Positions 1 through 7,680 of a DNA stretch of 64,000 bases are shown here, piece after piece; within the stretch, counting starts at the first letter, position 1; every line of letters starts with the position of its first letter. Below the pieces are notes generated by a model. The model saw nothing but the letters and a program-made list of their open reading frames with translations. It had not been told where the DNA came from and made no database searches. The position numbers were made by a program, and so were the translations under genes. Origin of the DNA: Odoribacter laneus YIT 12061 (GTDB taxonomy: Bacteria; Bacteroidota; Bacteroidia; Bacteroidales; Marinifilaceae); assembly GCF_000243215.1 (NCBI RefSeq), contig NZ_JH594596.1:2221453-2285452 (forward strand). Direction: 5' to 3'.

Positions 1-419
1 TTTTAATTTTGTTGTATTTTTTTAAACATATTTTATACAATTATTTCTCTCTCAAATATTTCAAGCATGAAGTAAAATTTCTGGTTTTTCTTCCCTTTAA
101 GATACATTTATCCACCCAAATAGGACAAGGTTTTAGTAGAAGTTCCGCTATATATAGGGCAAATTCAGGAACACTAAAACTTTTACAGCTTAAAAAGAGA
201 AAGTTTTAGTGTATTAACAGCATTTAAGCTGACAGCAGCGAATGAAGCATCCGAGGGAAAAGCGCAAAGGATCGGAAAAGGAGAAAAAATTATACCTAAA
301 ATAGATCCTAGACGGAGAAATAGCCTCTGAAGCTAGTTTTTTATCGATTAGCAATATTAAAAAGTAAACCTCACACGAATCTCTTGGAGCTGTAGAATGA
401 TTTTCTCCTGAAGAGAACA
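1..419. other. Gene-free left edge
   Basis: I see no convincing gene here. Two short open frames exist (9-209 plus, 214-423 minus), but their composition is unlike a protein and neither has a recognisable domain. The only clear structure is the inverted repeat at 171-212. Confidence 0.6.
171..212. repeat. 13-bp perfect inverted repeat (hairpin)
   Basis: The arms ACACTAAAACTTT (171-183) and AAAGTTTTAGTGT (200-212) are exact reverse complements around a 16-nt A-rich loop. The core GTTTTAGT also occurs at 130-137. No U-run follows directly, so a simple terminator is not obvious; an operator or end-of-transcript hairpin for the leftward operon (ending at 420) or for a gene left of the window is possible. 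Confidence 0.6.
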
Positions 420-893
420 TCATTTGGGGGAAACCGGACAGTTACGCATTTTATCCAGCAATTGTTTATGAAATTTATGTTCAACCCAATCCAATTTCAA
501 AATTTTCGGAGAGGGAATGACAGCTAATAATTTATGATAATATTCCTTTTTGATATCCAGTATTTGTTGTTCCGTAACCAACGTCTCCTCCACCACTTTC
601 AACACCTGAGCATTGGTCAGGTTCTTGGCATCCCGGACAGCCTTGGTATTTTTTCGGATTTGGAATTCCTTATCCCGGATCTTTTTAACCATCTCATTAT
701 AAAGGGGCCAAAAAACAGCAGCTTCTTCAGGGGTCAAGTCTAGTGCCTGAGTAAAAAAAGCCACTTTCTGTGCCTCAAATTCATGTCGTTTTTTTTCTGT
801 TAATTTAGATTCCTGTCCCCAAAGAGTCATTCCATACAGAGACAGCAAAATTGTTATCCAAAATCTCATATGCTTTTTAATAAAGTTCTGCAT
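420..893 (-). CDS. Small exported protein of an ECF sigma operon (Spy-like motif)
   Basis: This is a 157-residue protein with an N-terminal hydrophobic signal (about residues 8-26, ending at a WGQES cleavage-like site), so it is probably periplasmic. The rest is charged and helical. It contains LTPEEAAVFWPLYNEM near residue 52, which resembles the LTPEQ-type repeats of Spy/CpxP-like envelope proteins; this similarity is by motif only. It is the last gene of a leftward unit: sigma factor (interrupted), anti-sigma, then this gene, which overlaps the anti-sigma gene by 17 nt. A role in envelope stress sensing is inferred from position. No enzyme motif is visible. Confidence 0.65.
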   Translation of the reverse strand: MQNFIKKHMRFWITILLSLYGMTLWGQESKLTEKKRHEFEAQKVAFFTQALDLTPEEAAVFWPLYNEMVKKIRDKEFQIRKNTKAVRDAKNLTNAQVLKVVEETLVTEQQILDIKKEYYHKLLAVIPSPKILKLDWVEHKFHKQLLDKMRNCPVSPK

Positions 894-1269
894 AAATCAA
901 ATCATAATCACTCACTTCCGTAGACAGATATTCCAGGATTTCTTCGCTCGTCGGATTAAAACTTCCGTCTAGGACTAAATCATCTGCAACTCCCTCTTCC
1001 GTATTCGCAACGATCTCCGTGCTCGCTTTTTTCAACATTTTATTGCCATCAATAAAATGAGGTACGACAAATTGAACGATAAGGAAAGCCAGCAAAAAGA
1101 TGGCAGCCAACCCCATATAAGGTTTCAGTAAATTTACAAAAGAAACTTTCTGTGGCTTTTCTTCCTCCCTTATTCTCTCCAGCACCTGATCTGTCAAATG
1201 TCCAAAATATTCTTCAGGCACCGAGAAAGGATTTTTCTTTTTATATTTATCATCAAAATTATCCATCAT
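877..1269 (-). CDS. Putative anti-sigma factor, single-pass membrane protein
   Basis: This 130-residue protein starts with a cytoplasmic segment containing NPFSVPEEYFGHLTDQVLERI, a pattern common at the N-terminus of Bacteroidetes proteins encoded just after ECF sigma genes. One hydrophobic helix (about residues 50-70, GLAAIFLLAFLIVQFVV) follows, then an acidic C-terminal tail placed outside the cytoplasm. It would bind and hold the ECF sigma factor encoded upstream. That sigma gene is split by an IS element here, so this protein may lack its partner. It overlaps the downstream exported-protein gene. No zinc-binding HxxxCxxC motif is seen, so it is not a ZAS-type anti-sigma. Confidence 0.75.
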   Translation of the reverse strand: MMDNFDDKYKKKNPFSVPEEYFGHLTDQVLERIREEEKPQKVSFVNLLKPYMGLAAIFLLAFLIVQFVVPHFIDGNKMLKKASTEIVANTEEGVADDLVLDGSFNPTSEEILEYLSTEVSDYDLIYAELY

Positions 1270-1292
1270 TCAAAATTTAGAAATTGAACAAT

Positions 1293-1598
1293 TCAGAATT
1301 GACTATCTATGATTCTCATATTTTCTTCTATCTTCTTCACTGCATTATGATAAGTAGCTTTCAGTGTTCCTACAGCAACATCCAGAATAGCAGCAATATC
1401 TTCATAAGGCATATCATCAAAATATTTCATATTGAATATCAGACGCTGGCGGTCGGTCAATTTCAATACTGCTTTCTGTAATTCTTTCTGAATTTCATCC
1501 CCGCTGAAATAGACATCACTTTCCAGAATATTTTCCAAAGCCTCTGTAATTTCCCCGGAATTTCCATATACTTTCCGCTTTTTCTCAGCTGAATTCAA
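1293..1598 (-). pseudogene. ECF sigma factor, C-terminal fragment (sigma-4 domain)
   Basis: The fragment carries sigma region 4: an alpha-helical stretch ending LTDRQRLIFNMKYFDDM, then the helix-turn-helix PYEDIAAILDVAVGTLKATYHNAVKKIEE. Region 2 is missing because it lies on the other side of the IS element (2737-3008). Without 1594-2736 the frame runs straight from region 2 (INFLNDLS) into this part (SAEKKRKV), giving about 190 residues, normal for an ECF sigma. A TTG codon (1596-1598) overlaps the TGA stop of the transposase gene as TTGA, so a coupled start could in principle yield a free sigma-4 fragment; that is speculative. Confidence 0.85.
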
Positions 1599-1612
1599 CT
1601 TGCAAATGCAAC
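1594..1612 (+). repeat. IS30-family terminal inverted repeat, left
   Basis: TTCAACTTGCAAATGCAAC; it pairs with 2718-2736 with two mismatches. The transposase stop codon (1595-1597) lies inside it. Confidence 0.85.
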
Positions 1613-2575
1613 AGAATTCTGATTAATAATTTGTTTAAATATTTCGTTTGGCGTGAGGTATCCAAGTCTTTTACGAGGTCGATTATTGAGTTTATTTTCA
1701 ATCCACTTAATCTGTTTGTTGGTTACTTCACTAAAGTCCTTACCCTTTGGGATATACTGCCTGATAAGCCCGTTGGTGTTTTCATTGGCACCACGTTCCC
1801 ATGAGTGGTATGGTTTGCAAAAATAGAATTTTATTTCCAATTTTTGCGCAATTTCCTCGTGCTTTGCAAACTCCTTTCCATTGTCAGCCGTAATTGTGTG
1901 TATTAAGTTTTTCACTTTCCGCAGTGCCCATACTGCAATCTTAGCTACCGGGATGGCTTCTTTTCCCGACAACTTGCGTATCCAGACCCTGCTTGTTGCT
2001 CTGTCGTTAATGGTAAGAATGGCACCTTTGTGGTTCTTACCAATAATTGTATCTATCTCTAAATCACCAAATCTCTCCTTCAGTTCCACTATCTCGGGAC
2101 GCTCATCAATATCCACCCTGCCTGGGATAAATCCTCGCCCTGCATTTTTAGAACCACGTTTGGCATACCTGCGACCTTGTCTGCGAAGATATTTGTGCAG
2201 TTTGCCACCCCGCCGCTTATCCTCCCAAATCCAGCGATATATCGTTTCGTGAGATACCATCGCAATTCCCTCCAAGCGGCTCCTGCCGACAATCTGCTCC
2301 GGGCTGAATCCTTTCTTCAACAGCTTTATTATCCGTTTTCTCATTGCCGGTGTAAGCACTTCCTTGCGATGTTTTTGCTGCTTGCGCCTGTCTGCTTTTC
2401 GCTGGGCAAGCTCCATGCTATAGCTACCACTTCGGGCGTCGCAATTGCGCTTTATCTCCCTGTAAACAGTGCTTTTATCTACTCCGATAGCTTCCGCTAT
2501 TGCTTTTTTGCTCATCGGTATTTGCAACATCATAGAAATTGCATACCTTTGTTCCTCGGTTATATGTTTGCTCAT
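1595..2575 (-). CDS. IS30-family transposase
   Basis: This is a DDE transposase that cuts and joins the ends of its own element. I start it at the ATG at 2575 (MSKHITEEQRY), giving 326 residues, the size known for the IS4351 transposase; a longer frame reaching 2710 runs through the terminal repeat and is unlikely. An N-terminal helix-turn-helix (about residues 20-45, KKAIAEAIGVDKSTVYREI) begins the protein. The catalytic residues are visible as D175 (EIDTI), D231 (TADNGKEF) and E265 (RGANENTNG), with 33 residues between the last two, as is usual for IS30. All are intact, so the element may be active. Confidence 0.93.
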   Translation of the reverse strand: MSKHITEEQRYAISMMLQIPMSKKAIAEAIGVDKSTVYREIKRNCDARSGSYSMELAQRKADRRKQQKHRKEVLTPAMRKRIIKLLKKGFSPEQIVGRSRLEGIAMVSHETIYRWIWEDKRRGGKLHKYLRRQGRRYAKRGSKNAGRGFIPGRVDIDERPEIVELKERFGDLEIDTIIGKNHKGAILTINDRATSRVWIRKLSGKEAIPVAKIAVWALRKVKNLIHTITADNGKEFAKHEEIAQKLEIKFYFCKPYHSWERGANENTNGLIRQYIPKGKDFSEVTNKQIKWIENKLNNRPRKRLGYLTPNEIFKQIINQNSVAFAS

Positions 2576-2690
2576 CTGCAACTTTTTTTTCTTTGGACGG
2601 ACAATTAAAGCAAAGATAGCAAACTTTATCCATTCAGAGTGAGAGAAAGGGGGACATTGTCTCTCTTTCCTCTCTGAAAAATAAATGTTT

Positions 2691-3008
2691 TTATTGCTTA
2701 TTATCCGCACCCAAAAAGTTGCATTTATAAGTTGAACTCAAGTCATTCAAAAAGTTAATGGATTCATTCGTTGCAATCCGGTACATCCAGGTATATAATC
2801 CGGATTCATACCGAAATTCCTTTAGACCTTGCCATATTTTTACAAAAGTATTCTGTAGTATGTCGTTACTATCTTCATGGCTTAAGACGATTTTCCGGAT
2901 GTGCCAATAGAGTTTCTCTTTGTATTTATCCACGAGCAACCGAAAAGCTTCTTCCTTCTTATTCTTAAGATGAAACAATTCTATTATTTCATTATCTGCT
3001 ATAGACAT
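2691..3008 (-). pseudogene. ECF sigma factor, N-terminal fragment (sigma-2 domain)
   Basis: Residues 1-91 (2737-3008) are a good ECF region 2: an N-terminal helix, then DSNDILQNTFVKIWQGLKEFR (the -10 binding and core-binding segment) and SGLYTWMYRIATNESINFL. After that the frame runs into the IS element and stops at 2691 with an IS-derived tail (TYKCNFLGADNKQ). The DNA-recognition region 4 is separated (1293-1598). The truncated protein could still touch core RNA polymerase but should not direct promoter-specific transcription. It heads the operon that continues with the anti-sigma (877-1269) and exported protein (420-893). Confidence 0.9.
2718..2736 (-). repeat. IS30-family terminal inverted repeat, right
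   Basis: Reads TTCAACTTATAAATGCAAC on the minus strand, the partner of 1594-1612. Sequence beyond it (2737 onward) belongs to the interrupted sigma gene. Confidence 0.85.
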
Positions 3009-3110
3009 ACCGACAATTTTGCCTTGTTTTCAATTATATTGACAATAAAGTTCTCAAAAGGTTTATTTCTCCCCCCCTGGTTTTCTTCTCCATGGTGAAA
3101 AATTGATATC

Positions 3111-4118
3111 CTATTTTCTTTTTCTCAAAGCTGTATAAGTTTTGATTCCCCTTATATAATAGGCATATACAATACTTCCTTTATAAATACAGGAATCCTG
3201 TTTAGACACCGGGATAGGGGTATATTCTTTCCTCATCGTCCAAAAAGCACGATAAGCACGAAATACAGCAGAGGCATTGGCTCCTTGTCCCCGGAGGAGG
3301 AAAATAAAAAAAGCGACTGAATCCAGTAGCAAGCGGATTATAAAAAGTTTTCTCCACGTTTTTCGATCCAGATTTTTATAAAGCATTAACAAATTATTCC
3401 GATAATTCAAAAACAGCTTTCTGGGATGGTTCATCGGCAAAGAAGCCCCTCCCAGATGATATACGACAGAAGCCGGCTGGACCTTTAAAACATATCCCTG
3501 GTTTCGCATCCGCCAGCAAAGGTCAATTTCTTCCATATGAGCGAAAAAACGTTCATCCAATCCTCCACAAGCCAAATAGACCTCTCTCTTCACGCATAAG
3601 GCGGCCCCGCTACACCAGAAAGTCTCCACTACGTCATCATATTGTCCCCGGTCGGTTTCTGTCGTATTCAGCATTCTTCCCCGGCAAAAAGGAAATCCGT
3701 ACCGATCTATATATCCTCCACAGGCTCCTGCGTATTCAAATTTTTCCTTATCCTTCCAGGCTTTAATTTTAGGTTGTATCGCAACAACCTCCGGTTCCTT
3801 TTCGAACAGGTCCTCTATCGGAGATAACCAACCGGAAGTCACTTCCACATCACTATTCAATAATACGACATAAGCCGAATCGAGTAAAGCTATCGCTTTA
3901 TTATATCCCGCAGCAAAACCGTAATTTTTTTCAAAACGGATTACCTTAACCTCCGGAAAATCTTCTGCCAATACCTGCAAAGAACGATCGGTAGAACCAT
4001 TATCCGCCACAATAACCTCGGCTTTTTCCGGATCGGTATGCCGGACTACAGCAGGTAAAAATTGTTTCAGCAATTTTTCCCCATTCCAATTCAATATGAC
4101 GACAGAAAAACGGCTCAT
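3111..4118 (-). CDS. Family 2 glycosyltransferase, rhamnosyltransferase-like
   Basis: This is a 335-residue GT-A fold enzyme that transfers a sugar from a nucleotide-sugar donor, probably to a cell-surface glycan. The N-terminus FSVVILNWNGEKLLKQFL, the nucleotide-binding VIVADNGSTDRSL (about residue 37) and LLNSDVEVTSGWL (the DxD-equivalent, about residue 86) are typical of GT2. EEIDLCWRMRNQGY near residue 195 fits the acceptor/catalytic ED motif of WbbL-like rhamnosyltransferases. A C-terminal amphipathic region may sit on the membrane. Its start overlaps the stop of the acyltransferase gene as ATGA, so the two are co-translated and likely act on the same surface lipid or glycan. Donor and acceptor cannot be read from sequence. 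Confidence 0.88.
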   Translation of the reverse strand: MSRFSVVILNWNGEKLLKQFLPAVVRHTDPEKAEVIVADNGSTDRSLQVLAEDFPEVKVIRFEKNYGFAAGYNKAIALLDSAYVVLLNSDVEVTSGWLSPIEDLFEKEPEVVAIQPKIKAWKDKEKFEYAGACGGYIDRYGFPFCRGRMLNTTETDRGQYDDVVETFWCSGAALCVKREVYLACGGLDERFFAHMEEIDLCWRMRNQGYVLKVQPASVVYHLGGASLPMNHPRKLFLNYRNNLLMLYKNLDRKTWRKLFIIRLLLDSVAFFIFLLRGQGANASAVFRAYRAFWTMRKEYTPIPVSKQDSCIYKGSIVYAYYIRGIKTYTALRKRK

Positions 4119-5056
4119 CGTTCTTTCTTAATTTTTATCTTGTTTTCTTCCGGCTTTTTTCCTTTATTTTCTTCTAAATAAACAGCTTCTTCCCTTTTGT
4201 GCTTCCACCGGCGATGCGACCATAACCAATATTCAGGAGCTTTCTGTATTTGTTGCTCCAAAAAGCAAGTATGCATACGGGTCAGTTCCCCCGGAGCTAA
4301 AAGAGCAGGTTCTCCGCAGAGATCCACAAAATCCACTTCATAATATCCCCGTTTTAATTTTTTCATCTGCAAAGAAATAACAGGCAAATTAAATTTCCGG
4401 GCAATTTTTTCCGTTCCCATAAAAACAGGGGTATCCTGATGCAAAAATTCCATCCAAAAATTCAAATTATTGACATTGGGAGTTTGGTCGGCAATAAAAC
4501 CGGCCAAAAACAAACGTCCTTCCCGCAGATTACTGACAATCAGGCGTAAGATGTCATTTTTAGGCACAGGCCGTGCACCGAAACGGGAGCGAATCTCGAT
4601 CATCAACTGATCCATTACTTTATTGTGCATCGGCTTATAAAGTGTATAAAAATCAATGTTTCCCTTTGTCCATAAAGCATAAGAAGCCATCCATTCCCAA
4701 TTTCCGTAATGCCCCAATACCCCTATGACACTTCTCCCCTGATCGTAATATTTTTGAAGGATTTCCGTATGTTTAAATACACAGCGACGTCTCATTTCCT
4801 GTTCCGACATATGCCAGGGCTTATAGAGTTCAACGAAAATATCTCCCAGGTTCCGGTAAAATTTCTTTTCGATCCGTGTCAGTTCTGTTCCTTCTTTTTC
4901 AGGAAAAGCATTTCTCAAATTTGTCCGAACAACATTTCTCCGGTAACGAACCACATAATACAACAGGTAATACAAAATATCCGAAAAAAAATATAATACC
5001 CGCAAAGGTAAATAGCTAATTATCCAGATAAGTCCGCGTAATAGATAAGATACCAT
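4115..5056 (-). CDS. LpxL/HtrB-family lipid A acyltransferase
   Basis: This 313-residue protein belongs to the lysophospholipid-acyltransferase superfamily that adds secondary acyl chains to lipid A at the inner face of the cytoplasmic membrane. A hydrophobic N-terminal anchor (about residues 5-35) comes first. The catalytic HX4(D/E) motif is seen as GHYGNWEW near residue 115, and FIADQTPN near residue 190 matches the second conserved block. The C-terminus ends in a basic, lysine-rich tail. It is followed by a glycosyltransferase with a 4-nt overlap, supporting a lipopolysaccharide job. Which acyl chain it adds is unknown. Confidence 0.88.
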   Translation of the reverse strand: MVSYLLRGLIWIISYLPLRVLYFFSDILYYLLYYVVRYRRNVVRTNLRNAFPEKEGTELTRIEKKFYRNLGDIFVELYKPWHMSEQEMRRRCVFKHTEILQKYYDQGRSVIGVLGHYGNWEWMASYALWTKGNIDFYTLYKPMHNKVMDQLMIEIRSRFGARPVPKNDILRLIVSNLREGRLFLAGFIADQTPNVNNLNFWMEFLHQDTPVFMGTEKIARKFNLPVISLQMKKLKRGYYEVDFVDLCGEPALLAPGELTRMHTCFLEQQIQKAPEYWLWSHRRWKHKREEAVYLEENKGKKPEENKIKIKKER

Positions 5057-5074
5057 ATATTTTAATTAAGAAGT

Positions 5075-5106
5075 CAAAGATAAACGCTTTCAAAATCATA
5101 TCCAAA
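5075..5106 (-). promoter_or_regulatory. Bacteroidetes-type promoter for the acyltransferase/glycosyltransferase pair
   Basis: On the minus strand a TTTG (5103-5106) and TATCTTTG (5075-5082) are separated by 20 nt, matching the Bacteroidetes -33/-7 pattern TTTG-N(17-23)-TAnnTTTG. Transcription would start near 5068, leaving a short leader before the ATG at 5056. Confidence 0.65.
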
Positions 5107-5278
5107 AACCAACCTATTTATCCACAACCAGAAAAGCAAACAAAACGATTTTCTATCATCTTAACCATTTTTGAGATTCCAGAATTTTAACTAAATTGCC
5201 CCCCATTTCATTTGAATACAACTCAATTGATAAATGGCGTTCGTTATTAAACATTTCCATAAACTTAAAAAAAGAGAA

Positions 5279-7282
5279 ATGAAAACACATTTTACTATTT
5301 TCCTATTATTCGTTACCAGTTTATTTTCTCAGGCAGCTTCTCATAAACAGCAAATAAGCTCTCCCGACGGGAAATTAAAAGTCATCATTGAGATCGGAGA
5401 CCTCATTCGTTGGTCGGTTCTGGACAATGACCAAACCCTCATTGCCCCTTCTCCGCTTTCTTTAACTTTGGGTAATCAGGAAAGCTGGGGGATCCAACCG
5501 AAATTACAAAAAGTAAGTAAACAATCTGCAGATAATATCATTACTTCTCCTTTTTATAAAAAGTCTCAAGTGATTGACCAATACAACCAACTGACACTCC
5601 AATTCAAAGGGAATTGGGCTTTGGTATTCCGGGCTTACAATGACGGAGTAGCTTACCGTTTCCGGAATCTTTCGGACAAATCACTTACCGTCGTAAGCGA
5701 AGAAGCTGTTTTCAATTTCGATAATGATTACGAAGCCTATGTGCCTTACGTTCACGCCCGGGATAAAAAGAACAAATCTTTCGAAGCTCAGTTCTTCAAT
5801 TCATTTGAGAGTACTTATACTCACGATAAAATCTCGGCTTTGGACAAAGAACGGCTTATGTTTCTGCCCTTGGTTGTCGATGTGAAAAAAGGGAAAAAAG
5901 TACTCTTGACAGAAGCAGATCTGGAAAGTTACCCGGGTATGTACCTCAATACAGCTCAAGGGAACCATTCTTTCACCGGGGTTTTCGCCCCTTATCCCAA
6001 GACGACAGTACAAGGTGGGCACAATATGCTGCAACGCTTGGTAACCGCTAGAGAACCTTATATTGCCCGGATTCCGGGGAAACAGGATTTACCCTGGAGA
6101 GTAGTGATCATCTCGACAGCAGATAAACAATTAGCCAATTCCGACATGGTCTATAAATTAGCTTCTCCTTCCCGTATCGGGGACATTACCTGGATCAAGC
6201 CTGGAAAAGTAGCCTGGGAATGGTGGAACAATCTGAATATTTACGGGGTAGACTTTAAAGCCGGTATAAATAACAATACTTATAAATATTATATCGATTT
6301 CGCTTCCCAACAAGGGATAGAATATGTCATTCTGGATGAAGGATGGGCGGTAAATAAAAAGGCAGATATGATGCAAATTATTCCGGAAATCAACATTCAG
6401 GAGTTAGTAGATTATGCAACAGACCGGAATGTAGGTATCATTCTTTGGGCCGGTTACGAAGCCTTAAAAAAAGATCTGGAAAACATTTGCCGTCACTACG
6501 CGGACATGGGAGTAAAAGGATTTAAAGTCGACTTTTTCGATCGGGACGATCAGGAAATTGTAGATTTTACTTACCAAGCCGCTGAAACAGCCGCCAGATA
6601 CAATCTTCTGCTGGATTTACACGGCATTTATAAACCTACCGGTTTACAACGTACTTACCCGAACGTATTGAATTTTGAAGGAGTATATGGCTTAGAAAAT
6701 GTAAAATGGGCCCCGGATTCTGTCGACCAGGTCACTTACGATGTCATGATTCCCTTTATCCGAATGGTTGCAGGACCGATGGATTATACTCAGGGGGCTA
6801 TGCGGAATGCAGCTAAAAGGACTTTCGCTCCGATTTATTCAGAACCGATGAGCCAGGGAACCCGTTGCCGTCAACTGGCCACTTATATTGTTTTCGAATC
6901 CCCTTTGAATATGCTGTGCGACAATCCCAGCAACTATAAGAGAGAACCGGAATCGCTAGCTTTTATAGCTCAAATCCCCGTTACCTGGGACGAGACCAAA
7001 GTACTGGAAGGCACAATTGGAGAAAACGTCATTATCGCCCGCAGAAAAGGAAACGATTGGTATATAGGAGGACTTACAAACTGGACTCCCCGTACAGCTG
7101 AACTGGACCTCAGTTTTCTAGGTAACAATGTTTATCAGGCCATTCTCTTTCAGGACGGGATCAATGCAGACCGGGCCGGACAGGATTACAAACGAACAGC
7201 ATTCTCTCTGGGAGCCGAGAAACAGCTAGCGATCGAGATGGCCCCCGGTGGAGGTTTTGCCCTTATCCTTAAACAACAATAG
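5279..7282 (+). CDS. Glycoside hydrolase family 97, probable alpha-galactosidase type
   Basis: I start it at the ATG at 5279, directly before a signal peptide (MKTHFTIFLLFVTSLFSQA), giving 667 residues, the usual GH97 length; an upstream ATG at 5234 would add 15 basic residues. It has an N-terminal beta-sandwich (about 20-285), a (beta/alpha)8 barrel (about 290-560) and a C-terminal beta domain. GFKVDFFDRDDQ places an Asp at residue 418. In retaining GH97 enzymes such as Bacteroides alpha-galactosidases this Asp is the nucleophile, whereas inverting SusB-type alpha-glucosidases lack it there. E467 in LNFEGVYG is the likely acid/base. It would act in the periplasm on alpha-linked galactosides. 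It stands alone, with no SusC/SusD pair nearby. Confidence 0.87.
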   Translation: MKTHFTIFLLFVTSLFSQAASHKQQISSPDGKLKVIIEIGDLIRWSVLDNDQTLIAPSPLSLTLGNQESWGIQPKLQKVSKQSADNIITSPFYKKSQVIDQYNQLTLQFKGNWALVFRAYNDGVAYRFRNLSDKSLTVVSEEAVFNFDNDYEAYVPYVHARDKKNKSFEAQFFNSFESTYTHDKISALDKERLMFLPLVVDVKKGKKVLLTEADLESYPGMYLNTAQGNHSFTGVFAPYPKTTVQGGHNMLQRLVTAREPYIARIPGKQDLPWRVVIISTADKQLANSDMVYKLASPSRIGDITWIKPGKVAWEWWNNLNIYGVDFKAGINNNTYKYYIDFASQQGIEYVILDEGWAVNKKADMMQIIPEINIQELVDYATDRNVGIILWAGYEALKKDLENICRHYADMGVKGFKVDFFDRDDQEIVDFTYQAAETAARYNLLLDLHGIYKPTGLQRTYPNVLNFEGVYGLENVKWAPDSVDQVTYDVMIPFIRMVAGPMDYTQGAMRNAAKRTFAPIYSEPMSQGTRCRQLATYIVFESPLNMLCDNPSNYKREPESLAFIAQIPVTWDETKVLEGTIGENVIIARRKGNDWYIGGLTNWTPRTAELDLSFLGNNVYQAILFQDGINADRAGQDYKRTAFSLGAEKQLAIEMAPGGGFALILKQQ

Positions 7283-7680
7283 AGGTATAAATATTTACAG
7301 GCAGTTCCTCCAAAAGATAGAAAATATTCAAAATTTTTCAGATAAATAAACGGCTTTTAAGCCTGACTGATAAGATTTTGCAAACCTTTAACGGACAATC
7401 CTCTGGTTCTTAGATACCTATTTATCAGAACCGAAAGTTTGTCCGTTAAAAGTTTGCAAGTTTTCTTCGTTCAGCCCCAATAAACCGTTAAACTGTTCCA
7501 GAATTTTTACCTATTCCTGTCTTTCCTTCAAAGAAAATCCCATCTGGCTTTGTTATTCCCGCACTAACTTTCCAGACATACGTTTGCGTAAAAAAATACA
7601 TATTTTTTTACTTAACTAAACCAAAAATGCGGTAATTTCGTACAACTGAATGAAAAGAATGTTTAATTTTCTGATAGTAT
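7283..7680. other. Intergenic region holding a long inverted repeat
   Basis: No gene is seen in these 398 bases. The notable content is the inverted repeat at 7378-7459. Near 7632-7639 a TAATTTCG could serve as a weak -7 element for the gene starting at 7681. Confidence 0.6.
7378..7459. repeat. 82-bp near-perfect inverted repeat
   Basis: Outer arms of 21 bp (7378-7398 and 7439-7459) are reverse complements with a single mismatch and share the core TTTAACGGACAA. An inner pair, GGTTCT (7405-7410) and AGAACC (7427-7432), extends the hairpin. It lies between two rightward genes and is not followed by a strong T-run. It may be a transcript-processing or end structure for the GH97 gene, or a small palindromic mobile remnant; copy number in the genome would tell. 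Confidence 0.75.

Larger units (their letters stand above)
1594..2736 (-). mobile_element. IS30-family insertion sequence (IS4351-like)
   Basis: The element is about 1,143 bp with one transposase gene and terminal inverted repeats of 19 bp that differ at two positions: TTCAACTTGCAAATGCAAC (1594-1612) and, on the opposite strand at 2718-2736, TTCAACTTATAAATGCAAC. Size, a 326-residue transposase and these ends match the IS30 family as found in Bacteroides (IS4351 type). A short TTCA is present at both edges, so the exact boundary and target duplication cannot be fixed from one copy. It sits inside an ECF sigma gene in the same orientation, and its removal restores one open frame. Confidence 0.92.

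Noticed and set aside
2576-2710. Longer N-terminus for the transposase (371 residues)
   Set aside because: The extra 45 codons lie in the non-coding end of the element; starting at 2575 gives the standard IS4351-type length of 326 residues.
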